Source: an uncultured Eubacteriales bacterium
GTDB lineage: Bacteria; Bacillota; Clostridia; Oscillospirales; Oscillospiraceae
NCBI GenBank assembly: GCA_900321275.1
Contig: ONVI01000011.1
Location: 1 to 56,590 of the forward strand
DNA: 56,590 nt
Direction: 5' to 3'
The position numbers and the translations under genes are program-made. This document shows, in pieces, positions 47,925-56,590 of the stretch (the first letter of the stretch is position 1; every line of letters begins with the position of its first letter). Under the pieces are notes generated by a model that was not told the DNA's origin, made no database searches, and saw nothing but the letters and a program-made list of their open reading frames with translations.

Positions 47925-48875
47925 ATGAAAAAGATCGTCGTCTTCGGCGGCGGCACGGGGCTGAGCTGCCTGCTGTCCGGCCTGAAGCTGTTTCCGGTGG
48001 ATGTGACCACCGTCATCGCCGTCAGCGACAACGGCAGCAGCACCGGCGTCCTGAAAAGAGAGCTGGATATTCCCGCGGTGGGGGATGTGGGCAAGGTGCT
48101 CATCTCCATGGCGAACGTGGATGAGGACTTTACGCGCCTGCTGCGCTACCGCTTTTCGAGAGACGGCAGCCTCTATAACCATCCGGTGCGCAACATCATG
48201 CTCGCGGCGCTCATCGACCTCAAGGGCAGCCTCACCGAGGCCACGCGCTGCATGTGCAGACTCCTCAACATAAAGGGGACAGTCTTACCGCTGACGGAGG
48301 AAAAAGTAGAACTTGTGGGGGAAAATGAGCTTCATGAGCGCGAATATTTCGGCCAGGTGGAGGTAAGCCACAATATCCGCAACATCGCGCGGCTGAACTA
48401 TGACCACGATGTACATGTCAGCCAGGAGGTGGTATCCCACATTCTGGACTGCGATCTCATCGTCTTCAGCCCCGGAAGTCTCTATACCAGCATTCTCCCG
48501 CATCTGATCGCGGACGAGGTGGTGGAGGCGATCGCCCGCTCGAACGCGCCTGTCATGTACGTCTGCAACATGGTCACACAGCCGGGAGAGACGGATCACT
48601 ACAGCGTCAGCGACCACCTGCGGGTGCTCAACCAGTATCTGCGCAAACGGAAAGTGGATATTGTACTGGTCAACAGCGGAGAGATCGACCCGGCGGTGGA
48701 GGCAATCTATCTTGCCAGGGAAAACAAAACCGTCGTTCCCCTTGACCGGGAACATGTCGAGCCTTTGGGCGCGCGTGTCATTGAAGACGATATGGTCTGC
48801 ATCGAGGACGGATGGGTGCGCCATGACTCCCTGAAAACCGCGTTCCTGATCTTTTCATATCTGATGGGGAAATAA
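47925..48875 (+). CDS. yvcK: YvcK/CofD-like protein (gluconeogenesis factor)
   Basis: A 316-residue protein with the GGGTGLSCLLSGLK start, AVSDNGSSTGVLKRELDIPA, VGDVGKVLISM, FSPGSLYTSILPHLIADEVV and YVCNMVTQPGETDHYSVSDH, all typical of YvcK. Relatives bind UDP-sugars and help place cell-wall enzymes. It has AAGGAGCG upstream of ATG. Unlike Bacillus, no rapZ or whiA is adjacent; instead it ends the alr-ddl operon. A hairpin-rich non-coding region (48876-49030) follows. Confidence 0.93.
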   Translation: MKKIVVFGGGTGLSCLLSGLKLFPVDVTTVIAVSDNGSSTGVLKRELDIPAVGDVGKVLISMANVDEDFTRLLRYRFSRDGSLYNHPVRNIMLAALIDLKGSLTEATRCMCRLLNIKGTVLPLTEEKVELVGENELHEREYFGQVEVSHNIRNIARLNYDHDVHVSQEVVSHILDCDLIVFSPGSLYTSILPHLIADEVVEAIARSNAPVMYVCNMVTQPGETDHYSVSDHLRVLNQYLRKRKVDIVLVNSGEIDPAVEAIYLARENKTVVPLDREHVEPLGARVIEDDMVCIEDGWVRHDSLKTAFLIFSYLMGK

Positions 48876-48979
48876 GAAACGCCGGCAGTAAGCCCCGCAA
48901 ACCGGGGAGGGGCGTCTCTGTCACGGCGCCTGCGGGAGATGCGCCGCGACTGCTCCCCCAAAGGGGGAGCCAGAAAAAT

Positions 48980-49029
48980 GGGCAGAAAAATGACAGACCC
49001 CCGGGCCATAAGGTCCGGGGGTCTGTCAT
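48980..49029 (-). terminator. Terminator of carD
   Basis: Perfect 15-bp stem ATGACAGACCCCCGG (48990-49004) with its complement at 49015-49029; on the minus strand it is followed by TTTTTCTG. It probably also stops readthrough from yvcK. Confidence 0.85.
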
Positions 49030-49043
49030 CCTGCCTGCGGCGC

Positions 49044-49544
49044 TTATTCGGCTGCCTCGCCGGTACCGATGCGCTCACGGATGTAATCCTCCACCTCGCA
49101 AACCTCCATACCGAGGGCGATGGAGAGCTCGCCGTGCAGGATGTCCTTTGCGCGCTTCATGGTGCTTTCCGCCCGGCTGCTCTTGGTTTTCTTTTCATTC
49201 ATGCGCAGGTGCAGCCCCTTGACGATGGACACCAGCGCTTCGCAGCTGTGCTGGCGGAAAAGCTCCTTATAAAACGCGTCTACGTGATTGAAGCGGTTGT
49301 CCCGGCATACGGCCGGTTCAATGGAGGGAATGGAATCGATCAGGGCCTCCGCCTCTTCGCGGCTCATGACAGGCCGCATATAGGCCCCGGAATCGACCGG
49401 TGCAAAATAGATGCCGCTGCCGATCAGGGGTTCCAGGTGGTAAAACAGCTTGTCCGAACCGCCGGACGCATCCAGCGGCGCGACCTTGGAAACGGTACAA
49501 ACGCCGTTTTCCCCATAGATAATCTTCTCGCCGATAGCATACAT
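49044..49544 (-). CDS. CarD-family transcriptional regulator
   Basis: A 166-residue protein with the CarD/CdnL RNA-polymerase-interaction fold: YAIGEKIIYGENGVCTVSKV, then LFYHLEPLIGSGIYFAPVDS (about 1-65), and a helical C-terminus (LRMNEKKTKSSRAESTMKRA) that in CarD binds promoter DNA. It tunes promoter opening, often at rRNA promoters. Start at ATG 49544 with GAGG upstream. It has a strong terminator and is divergent from hemZ across an AT-rich gap. Confidence 0.9.
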   Translation of the reverse strand: MYAIGEKIIYGENGVCTVSKVAPLDASGGSDKLFYHLEPLIGSGIYFAPVDSGAYMRPVMSREEAEALIDSIPSIEPAVCRDNRFNHVDAFYKELFRQHSCEALVSIVKGLHLRMNEKKTKSSRAESTMKRAKDILHGELSIALGMEVCEVEDYIRERIGTGEAAE

Positions 49545-49720
49545 AACAAAACCCTCACGCACATTTCAAATAACAAACATCCCCGCAAAAATATAATACA
49601 ACAAAACGGAGAAAAATTCCAGTCTTTTTTTACTAAAATTTTTTCAATTATTGGCCTGTTATGCGGGTTTTGGGGATTTAATACTAATTTTTGTATGGTC
49701 TGTAATTACCGGATTGATGA

Positions 49721-49749
49721 TTGTCACAAACGCATAAATCTGTTATAAT
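49721..49749 (+). promoter_or_regulatory. Promoter of hemZ
   Basis: TTGTCA (49721-49726), 17-bp spacer, TATAAT (49744-49749), within the AT-rich 49545-49799 gap. Confidence 0.8.
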
Positions 49750-49799
49750 ATAAAAAATAGTTTTAATCCCCTGACAGCGCGTGGAGGTGGGATCAGACC

Positions 49800-51284
49800 G
49801 TGAAGCTGTACCTGTACGGACACGACTATAAATACGCGGTGGAGCAGATGCTGCTCACCCTCTTCCCGAACGAACGGCCCGAGTATGCCATCGAAGCGCC
49901 AGAGGGCGAGCGAATGGAAATCCGGCTCAGCCGCGGAGAACAGATGACCAGCGCAGGCTGCGCGCTGTACCGTGGGAAAAACATCTGGCGCGGCTCTGCC
50001 CGCGCACAGAACACGGCGCTGGACGATCCCCTGCAGCGGGATCGGATCTGCCAGCGGCTTATCAAAAACGCGATGTACCGGGCGGCGCTGAAATCGGGCG
50101 TACAGAAACCGGTCTGGGGCGCGCTCACCGGCGTGCGCCCGGGCAAGCTGATGGCAGGGCTGATCGCCTCGGAACCCGACGGGAAGGCGGCGCTGCGCCG
50201 TTTTATTGCGGAATATGATGTGAGCCCGGCGCGGGCCGCGCTCTGCCTTGCCACGTCGCGGGAGACGCTGAAGGCCGACGCTTCGCTGGGGCCGAGAGAC
50301 GTGTGCCTCTATGTGGGCATTCCGTTCTGCCCTACTCGCTGCGCCTATTGCAGTTTCGTCAGCCAATCGGTGGAAAAGAGCATGCAGCTGGTGGAGCCCT
50401 TCCTGCAGGCGCTGGAGCGGGAGATCGCCGCCACGGCGGAGCAGGCAAGGGCGCTTGGGCTGCGCCCTGTGTCCGTATACATGGGCGGCGGCACGCCGAC
50501 GACGCTCACGGCAGCCCAGCTTGACCGCCTGTGCGCCGTGATGGAGGAAAACTTCGACCTCTCCGCCCTGCGGGAGTATACGGTGGAGGCGGGCAGACCC
50601 GACACCATCACGGAGGAAAAGCTCCGGGTGCTGCGCGCGCACGGCGTGGATCGCGTCAGCGTCAATCCCCAGACCATGCGCGATCACGTGCTGGAGCTCA
50701 TCGGACGGCGGCACACGGCAGCGGACATTGTGACGGCACTGGATAAGGTGCGCAGGGTGGGCGGCTTTGACGTAAACATGGATCTGATCGCGGGACTTCC
50801 CGGCGACAGCGTCCCCGGCTTTCGGGAGACGCTGGAAAAGGTGCTGACGCTCGGCGCGGAGAACATCACGGTGCACACGCTGTCCCTCAAGAAAGGCGCG
50901 CGCATTACCCTGGAAGAGACGCCGATTCCCGGCGCAAAGGAGGTCGCCGCCATGCTGGACTACGCGGGACGGCGGCTGACGGCCTCGGGTTACGCGCCCT
51001 ATTATCTCTACCGGCAGAAGTTCATGTCCGGCGGCTTTGAAAACGTGGGCTGGGCAAGAAACGGGCGCGTCAATCTCTACAACATCTGCATCATGGAGGA
51101 GCTGCGCAGCATCCTCGCCATGGGCGGCGGCGGTTCCACCAAGCTGATATGTACGGACGGCGGACGCAACATCCGCCTGATGGCGCCCAAGTACCCCCTG
51201 GAATACATTGAGAATATCGAAAAGACCTGCGCGGAAAAAACGCGCATTGCGGAGTTTTATCAGAACATGGAGGGAGAAACTTAA
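49800..51284 (+). CDS. hemZ: HemZ-type radical-SAM coproporphyrinogen dehydrogenase-like protein
   Basis: A 494-residue radical-SAM protein. Residues 1-150 are the HemZ-specific N-terminal part; the cluster motif is CPTRCAYC (Cys177, Cys181, Cys184), followed by YMGGGTPTTLTAAQLDRL and VEAGRPDTIT, as in HemN/HemZ. The C-terminal HemN-like domain has PYYLYRQKFMSGGFENVGWA. HemZ is a coproporphyrinogen oxidase relative named in Bacillus; other haem genes are not seen here, so a different substrate is possible. GTG start with GGAGGTG. The next gene follows without a base between. Confidence 0.88.
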   Translation: MKLYLYGHDYKYAVEQMLLTLFPNERPEYAIEAPEGERMEIRLSRGEQMTSAGCALYRGKNIWRGSARAQNTALDDPLQRDRICQRLIKNAMYRAALKSGVQKPVWGALTGVRPGKLMAGLIASEPDGKAALRRFIAEYDVSPARAALCLATSRETLKADASLGPRDVCLYVGIPFCPTRCAYCSFVSQSVEKSMQLVEPFLQALEREIAATAEQARALGLRPVSVYMGGGTPTTLTAAQLDRLCAVMEENFDLSALREYTVEAGRPDTITEEKLRVLRAHGVDRVSVNPQTMRDHVLELIGRRHTAADIVTALDKVRRVGGFDVNMDLIAGLPGDSVPGFRETLEKVLTLGAENITVHTLSLKKGARITLEETPIPGAKEVAAMLDYAGRRLTASGYAPYYLYRQKFMSGGFENVGWARNGRVNLYNICIMEELRSILAMGGGGSTKLICTDGGRNIRLMAPKYPLEYIENIEKTCAEKTRIAEFYQNMEGET

Positions 51285-52214
51285 ATGGCCTATAAACTCG
51301 ATGAAATCAATCTGAGAACCGTCCGCGATCCGAAGGAGTTCATGGAGGAGTGCGACGCGGTCTATATGCAGCGCTTGGAGGAAGCGGTGCGCCGCATTCT
51401 CGACAACAAAAAGCGAAGCCCCATTATCCTGCTCTCCGGGCCTTCCGGCTCCGGCAAAACCACGACCTCGATGAAAATCGCGGAAGCCATGGAAAAGCAC
51501 GGCATATGCGCGCACTATGTTGCCATGGACGACTATTTCAAAACTGTCGACCACAGCACGCCCCGCACGCCCGAGGGAGAGCTGGATCTTGAATCGCCGC
51601 TCTGCCTGGACATGGAGCTGCTGAACCGGCATTTCAGCCAGCTTGCCAACGGCGAGCGCATCTATGTCCCAAAATATGAATTCTCCCGCCGCATGCGTGT
51701 TCAGGCACCGTCGAAGTCCATCAAACTGGGCTCCGATGAAATGGTGATCTTCGAGGGAATCCACGCCCTGAACACCATGATTACCGATGTGCACCCCGAG
51801 GCCTTCAAGCTCTACATCTCCGCCCGCAGCGATGTGGAGTTCCAGGGCAGCATCGTTTTTAAGCGCACCTGGTTCCGCCTTGTGCGCCGCATGGTGCGCG
51901 ACTACAAGTTCCGCGGCTCCGACCCGCTGGAGACCATGTCCATGTGGGGCAATGTCCGCCGGGGCGAGCTCCATTACATATCTCCCTACAAGGATCAGGC
52001 CGATTTCCGTTTCGACACCTCCTTTGCCTATGAGCCGGCAGTCTTCAATGTCACGGCAACCAAGCTCTTCCAGGCCGTGCCCGAAGGGATCGACCGCTTT
52101 GACGAACTGAGAAAGGTCCTGCCCGCGCTCCAGCTCTTCGGCGTCATTGACGAGGATCTGGTGGCCGACGACGCGCTCATCCGCGAATTCATCGGCGGCG
52201 GCATCTACGGCTGA
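51285..52214 (+). CDS. Uridine-kinase/phosphoribulokinase-family nucleoside kinase
   Basis: A 309-residue kinase with Walker A GPSGSGKTT (52-60), AMDDYFKTVDHSTPRTPEGE as the substrate loop, ESPLCLDMELLNRHFSQLAN, and VIFEGIHALN (Walker B-like). It is the short form of the Clostridia nucleoside kinase, without the N-terminal TGS-like extension of about 250 residues. It begins immediately after the hemZ stop (TAA ATG), with its ribosome site (GGAGG) inside hemZ. Substrate probably uridine/cytidine, not proven. A strong hairpin follows. Confidence 0.87.
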   Translation: MAYKLDEINLRTVRDPKEFMEECDAVYMQRLEEAVRRILDNKKRSPIILLSGPSGSGKTTTSMKIAEAMEKHGICAHYVAMDDYFKTVDHSTPRTPEGELDLESPLCLDMELLNRHFSQLANGERIYVPKYEFSRRMRVQAPSKSIKLGSDEMVIFEGIHALNTMITDVHPEAFKLYISARSDVEFQGSIVFKRTWFRLVRRMVRDYKFRGSDPLETMSMWGNVRRGELHYISPYKDQADFRFDTSFAYEPAVFNVTATKLFQAVPEGIDRFDELRKVLPALQLFGVIDEDLVADDALIREFIGGGIYG

Positions 52215-52215
52215 A

Positions 52216-52258
52216 TGACGCAGAAACACCGCCCGATTCGGGCGGTGTTTCTGCGTCA
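52216..52258. terminator. Bidirectional terminator between the kinase and the flavoprotein
   Basis: Perfect 20-bp stem (52216-52235 with 52239-52258), 3-nt loop ATT. Serves the two convergent genes; the T-runs are short. Confidence 0.8.
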
Positions 52259-52269
52259 GGGATGAATTT

Positions 52270-54201
52270 TTACTTGATATACTCGACAGCCTCGTTGGCG
52301 GCGATGTAGCCGGAATCGACGCACAGGCCGTAGCAGAAGCCGGGCACATCATAGTACGGGCTGTAGTACAGGGAGCCGTTGTCGGTGCCGACGACGTACA
52401 GACCCTCCATCGGGGTGTTGTCGGCCTTCAGGGCGCGCAGCTTGTCGTCTGTGCGGATGCCGCCGAAGGTGCTCCATGCGGAAGGCTCGCACTGGACGGC
52501 GTAGAAGGGACCCTTCTCGATCTTGCTGAGATACCACGGATTGGTGCCAAACTCCTCATCCACACCCTTGTCGCAGTACTCGTTGTACTTGGCGACAGTC
52601 GCGGGCAGATCGGTCAGACCGAACTTCTCGGCCAGCTCTTCCAGCGTGTCGGCCTTGGCAAGCCAGCCCTCGCGGATGCCTTCCTCAATATCCTCGGGCA
52701 GCTTGTCGAGGATGCGGCCCTTGAAGTAGTTGCCGATGAACCACTTGCCCTCAACCGGCTCGGCGCCCTTGGCGATGGTGTAGTCATAGAGGCCGATGGT
52801 GCTCATCGCGTCGACGTAAGCCTGGTCGACAATGCCGTACCACGGGGCGTTGAGAATGATCTGCTCGGAGCCGTAGCTCATCGGGTAGTCGCACAGCAGG
52901 CCCTCGTTGATGAAGCGCTTGCCCTCCTGATCGACCAGCAGGTTGCCGTAGAGGCCGAACTTGAAGGCGTAGTTCTGATCATATTTATCCTGCTTGGCCG
53001 GGCGGGAGGCCTTGGAGTTGGTTCCGCCGTACTCGCAGGGGCAGTAGCCGAAGGTCTTGCACAGAACGGCGCCCGCGTCCTCTGCCATCATGATGCCGTC
53101 GCCGGTGCAGAGGCTGTTGCCGCCCGCCGCCGCGTTGAGCTTGCGGGTCTTGAGGAACTTCTCCTGCAGGTCACGGTTGCCGAGATAGCCGCCGGAGGCG
53201 ATGATGACCGCCTTGGCGTTGACCGTGACGGAGGTGCCGTCGGCCTTCTTCGCCGTGACGCCGACTGCCTTGTCGCCATCCATGAGCAGGCCGGTCGCGG
53301 TGGTGTTGAAGAGAACCTCGACGCCCGCTTCCTCCAGCGCCTTGTTCCACAGCTCGACACGATCCTCCAGCGCGTTCTTGATGAGATGGAAGCCGCCCTT
53401 CTCCCCGATAAACGGAGTCTCGAAGCGGAAGTTGGCCTCCTGCATATCGTAGCCGATACCGACCAGATTTTCGACCGCGTTCTTGGACTCATCCAGGCAG
53501 CGGTGCATCAGAGCGGGGTTCGGCGTCCAGTGCGTGTAGTTCATGACATGGTTGAACACGTCCTCAACCTCGAGGGTGGTGCCGCCCTCTTTCGCTTCCA
53601 GCACGCTGGTGCGCACGGCGAACGGGCCGGAGACCTTGATGCCGTTGACGCCCGCGACGGAGTTGGCCTTCTCAATGGTCAGCACCTTGGCGCCGAGCTT
53701 GCCCGCCGTGATGGAGGCCATGAAGCCCGAGCCGCCGCAGCCGATGACGCAGACGTCCACATCATAGGTTTCATCGGCGCCCGCGACAGCCTCGACCGTC
53801 TTTGCGAGCCATGCTTCGGGATCGCCGCCCGCCTGCTTGACACAGTCGGCAATGGCTTCCTTGACCGCGCGGGAGGAGTTGGTCGCGCCGGTGACGCCGT
53901 CCAGACCCAGCGCCTGGTTCTCGACGATGGAGGGAATCAGCTTTTCCTGAACCTGGGAGAAGAGGACCGGCGTCTCGTTCTGAGAGATGATTTCCACATT
54001 CTCAAGGGCGGTCTCGGAGAAGGTGCACTCTACGGTAACATTGCTCAGGTTGCCGTAGGCGGTCGCCTGATACTTGCCGGGCTTGTAGGTCGCGTCGGCA
54101 AAGGCGGAGACGCCGCCGAGAAGCTGGGACGCGGCAAGGCCGAGACCGGCAGCGGCGGTGCCCTTCAAAAATTCACGCCGGGAAATCTTCTTGTTTTCCA
54201 T
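52270..54201 (-). CDS. Tat-exported flavoprotein, fumarate-reductase/urocanate-reductase-like
   Basis: A 643-residue protein. Twin-arginine signal SRREFLKG (7-14) and hydrophobic core to AFA; then an FMN_bind domain (about 38-115) with DGVTGATNSS, where Thr107 would carry FMN added by ApbE; then an FAD domain (DVCVIGCGGSGFMASITAG, about 146) and a fumarate-reductase-type catalytic domain (IIASGGYLGNRDL, VVGTDNGSLYYSP near the end). Relatives reduce fumarate, urocanate or other enoates outside the cell as an electron sink. The electron donor is not adjacent. Start set at 54201 with AAAGGA upstream; the frame to 54303 crosses the promoter. Confidence 0.88.
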   Translation of the reverse strand: MENKKISRREFLKGTAAAGLGLAASQLLGGVSAFADATYKPGKYQATAYGNLSNVTVECTFSETALENVEIISQNETPVLFSQVQEKLIPSIVENQALGLDGVTGATNSSRAVKEAIADCVKQAGGDPEAWLAKTVEAVAGADETYDVDVCVIGCGGSGFMASITAGKLGAKVLTIEKANSVAGVNGIKVSGPFAVRTSVLEAKEGGTTLEVEDVFNHVMNYTHWTPNPALMHRCLDESKNAVENLVGIGYDMQEANFRFETPFIGEKGGFHLIKNALEDRVELWNKALEEAGVEVLFNTTATGLLMDGDKAVGVTAKKADGTSVTVNAKAVIIASGGYLGNRDLQEKFLKTRKLNAAAGGNSLCTGDGIMMAEDAGAVLCKTFGYCPCEYGGTNSKASRPAKQDKYDQNYAFKFGLYGNLLVDQEGKRFINEGLLCDYPMSYGSEQIILNAPWYGIVDQAYVDAMSTIGLYDYTIAKGAEPVEGKWFIGNYFKGRILDKLPEDIEEGIREGWLAKADTLEELAEKFGLTDLPATVAKYNEYCDKGVDEEFGTNPWYLSKIEKGPFYAVQCEPSAWSTFGGIRTDDKLRALKADNTPMEGLYVVGTDNGSLYYSPYYDVPGFCYGLCVDSGYIAANEAVEYIK

Positions 54202-54265
54202 ATTAACCATTCCTTTCTGATATATAAATCCGGCCGCACGCTTTCGCTGTGCAGTACTTGACAAT

Positions 54266-54294
54266 AATATAACACCTCTTTGGGGAAAATTCAA
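54266..54294 (-). promoter_or_regulatory. Promoter of the flavoprotein gene
   Basis: Minus-strand TTGAAT (54289-54294), 17-bp spacer, TATATT (54266-54271). The leader is about 60 nt. Confidence 0.7.
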
Positions 54295-54348
54295 TCTTTT
54301 CAAGGAACCGGTTGTGAAAAAATCAGTATTATGCTGCGCCGAAAACGT

Positions 54349-55407
54349 TTATCTGTCCGGCATGTCAAAGGCCTCGGGCGGGAGGCAGCAGGCGAGACCG
54401 GTGAGGATCGTGTTGTAGTCCCTGTTGTATTCCGGGGCTGCGGCCTTCACCGGGTTCAGCGCCCTTGGTGAGCGGTGCAGCGAGACGCGTACCGCCGTGC
54501 CGATCCCTTCACGGCTCTCCAGAAGCAGCGTGCCGCCGTGCAGACGCGCGATCTCCCGCACCGCCGTGAGCCCGAGCCCCGGCCCGTGCTCGACGTCCGT
54601 GAGGTTTCCGTCGAAGCGGTAACGCTCCAGTACCGTGTGCAGCTTATCGGCCGGGATGCCGCAGCCGTCGTCATTGACGGAGAGGATGACCTGTTCTCCC
54701 GACCCGTGCAGTGAGACGCGAATCCTGGTACAGCCCGCGGCGTGGCTCAGACAGTTTGACAGCAGGTTCAGCACCAGCATCTCCAGCAGCGCCGGGTCGC
54801 CGCGGATCGGCAGATCGTCCGGCGCGCTGAAAAGGATCTCCGGCTGCGGAAGATTCAGGCGCACGGAGTCGATCAGATCCTGCAGAAGCCGGCACAGCTC
54901 GAGCGGCTGCGGCCGGAAGGAAAGGGTTTCCATCTCTGCCCCGCGGATGACGGAGAGGTTCTGCAGTGTGCGGTTGATCCGGTACAGGCATTGCGAAATG
55001 CCGCGCAGCGCGGAATTGACGCCCTCATCCGCCCCTCCGCTTCGGGCGCGGATCAGCGAGACGCCGGTTCCGAGCTGCATCAGCTCGGCGCGCAGGGCGT
55101 AGAGAAAGGAATCGCCGACCAGGGCCTCCACAGTGGTGCGAGGCGTGATGAAGATAACGCGCGTACCCCCGTCCAGACTCTTGATGCGCAGAAGCACGCG
55201 CTGCCCACCGGCCTCCGCCTCCCCGACAAAGGAGGGCGCCTGCATCCCGGCGATCTCCCGGCCCAGCAGGGCGGCCAGGCTTTTCTCACGGCATGTCGGC
55301 CCCAGCAGGGAGCAGGCGGCGTCATTGGCAAACAGGATCTTTCCGCCCTTCGCCAGCAGGGCGGCCTCACCGGTAAGAGAAAGAAGCGCGGCGGATAACT
55401 GAACCAT
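54349..55407 (-). CDS. PAS/HATPase histidine-kinase-like protein, phospho-acceptor His not seen
   Basis: A 352-residue soluble protein. About 1-95 is PAS-like (GEAALLAKGGKILFANDAAC). The middle helices (about 95-185) are where a HisKA domain should be, but the sequence SALRGISQCLYRINRTLQNL has no His in the usual place. The ATP-binding domain is complete: N box LNLLSNCLSHA, G1 VNDDGCGIP, G2 GPGLGLTAVREIA and SREGIGTAVRVSL. No membrane helix or response regulator is nearby. Either it is an atypical kinase or a sensor that only binds ATP. Start set at ATG 55407 with GGGAG; the longer frame is translated repeat. C-terminal 40 residues are unique. Confidence 0.8.
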   Translation of the reverse strand: MVQLSAALLSLTGEAALLAKGGKILFANDAACSLLGPTCREKSLAALLGREIAGMQAPSFVGEAEAGGQRVLLRIKSLDGGTRVIFITPRTTVEALVGDSFLYALRAELMQLGTGVSLIRARSGGADEGVNSALRGISQCLYRINRTLQNLSVIRGAEMETLSFRPQPLELCRLLQDLIDSVRLNLPQPEILFSAPDDLPIRGDPALLEMLVLNLLSNCLSHAAGCTRIRVSLHGSGEQVILSVNDDGCGIPADKLHTVLERYRFDGNLTDVEHGPGLGLTAVREIARLHGGTLLLESREGIGTAVRVSLHRSPRALNPVKAAAPEYNRDYNTILTGLACCLPPEAFDMPDR

Positions 55408-55433
55408 ATTGCATCTCCCAAATTGATTGTAGT

Positions 55434-55594
55434 GGAAACGCTGAATAAATCGCCGCGCACGTCTTGACGGCATCTTTTCCACCTGACTTTGCATGAAAAA
55501 CTTGAAATACATAAAGTATTCCTGCGCTTTTCAGGCTTCGTCAGCCGAAAAATCTGCTCGCCAATCCGCGCACTCCGATTTAATCAGCATTTCC
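55434..55594. repeat. Palindromic-ended intergenic repeat
   Basis: 161 bp with ends GGAAACGCTGAATAAATC (55434-55451) and GATTTAATCAGCATTTCC (55577-55594), inverted with two mismatches. The left end recurs exactly at 43818-43835, and its middle is related to the 5545-5600 segment. No gene is seen in the 55408-55850 gap apart from this element and the gapA control region. Confidence 0.7.
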
Positions 55595-55740
55595 TTTTGT
55601 TTTATCCGCGCCGAAAAAAGCGCGGCTGCCGGAATATTATAGCAAATCTGGACAAAATGAACAATACCGGGACGAAAAAAAGCAGGTTTTCCGGCGAAAA
55701 TTTGGCACGCTCCGAGGCAAATTCCTTATCGGTATAACTT

Positions 55741-55828
55741 GATTTTTGAGAATAGTATATGTTATTATGAGTAAGCTATGACAGCGGCTCGTCCGAAGGG
55801 CGATTCGTTCTCAAAAAATAGTACTATT
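55741..55828 (+). promoter_or_regulatory. gapA upstream control region
   Basis: A possible promoter is TTGATT (about 55739-55744) with TTATTA 17 bp later; the boxes are weak. A perfect 12-bp palindrome AATAGTACTATT at 55817-55828 lies 20 bp before the ribosome site GGAGG, where an operator would block transcription or translation. The regulator is not in the window. Confidence 0.45.
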
Positions 55829-55832
55829 ATAA

Positions 55833-56590
<758 letters not shown>

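Noticed and set aside
49743-52352. An 869-residue open frame on the minus strand
   Set aside because: It lies opposite hemZ and the nucleoside kinase, both of which have clear motifs and ribosome sites. Its translation is His/Arg/Gly-rich with no domain, typical of antisense frames in GC-rich genes.
54202-54303. N-terminal extension of the flavoprotein
   Set aside because: It would put the Tat signal far from the N-terminus and crosses the promoter.

Overview
The window looks like a chromosomal piece of a GC-rich (roughly 55-60%), Gram-positive, anaerobic Clostridia bacterium, most likely Oscillospiraceae/Ruminococcaceae. Evidence: Firmicutes-type sigma-A promoters with 17-bp spacers, AGGAGG-like ribosome sites, lipobox lipoproteins, HemZ, CarD, YceD-rpmF, Der-PlsY, YvcK, family II pyrophosphatase, a CoA-transferase of the butyrate/4-hydroxybutyrate type, and small palindromic intergenic repeats typical of gut Clostridia. 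The species cannot be named from the sequence.

Layout. 1-5.0 kb: start of rpmG (cut by the edge), an ECF transporter S component with a NahK-like sugar kinase, a membrane SpoIIE/RsbU phosphatase and a voltage-gated K+ channel. 5.0-5.8 kb: a decayed Ldh_2 dehydrogenase and a repeat. 5.9-9.0 kb: operon ppaC-dapF-nucleotidyltransferase. 9.1-20.0 kb: a tightly packed eight-gene minus-strand operon for an exopolysaccharide: UDP-HexNAc 6-dehydrogenase, two cytoskeletal/scaffold-like proteins, a deacetylase/SGNH lipoprotein, a PilZ-GT2 synthase, two more deacetylase-like proteins and a GH18-like protein. 20.4-25.1 kb: a TetR regulator divergent from a carbohydrate ABC importer (binding protein and two permeases, no ATPase). 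25.4-32.4 kb: small membrane protein, MITE copy 1, SIMPL protein, HD-GYP protein (cyclic-di-GMP turnover), GtrA and a GT2 fused to a winged helix, a phage/transposon scar with an AT-rich P-loop kinase, and RlmD. 32.5-37.3 kb: MATE-HATPase fusion, MITE copy 2, TetR, a guanylate-kinase-like protein lacking the P-loop lysine, and a CoA-transferase. 37.5-43.8 kb: degenerate PlsY, Der, a DUF512 radical-SAM protein, a membrane ORF between inverted repeats, rpmF-yceD and an RluA-type synthase. 44.0-48.9 kb: Thr-Pro-repeat lipoprotein, YcxB-like protein, alr-ddl-yvcK. 49.0-56.6 kb: CarD, hemZ-uridine kinase-like, Tat-exported fumarate-reductase-like flavoprotein, a histidine-kinase-like protein and gapA (cut by the right edge).

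The most interesting system is the 9.1-20.0 kb operon. Its parts fit one pathway: the dehydrogenase makes a UDP-HexNAc uronic acid, the PilZ-GT2 enzyme polymerises and exports it under possible cyclic-di-GMP control, and lipid-anchored or membrane-anchored deacetylase/SGNH/GH18 proteins modify or trim it outside, while a DivIVA-like coiled-coil protein and a Pro/Ala-rich membrane protein could place the machine in the cell. An HD-GYP protein 7 kb away could lower cyclic-di-GMP. These links are inference; the domain calls come from motifs read in the sequence. No rRNA, intact tRNA or CRISPR array was seen.
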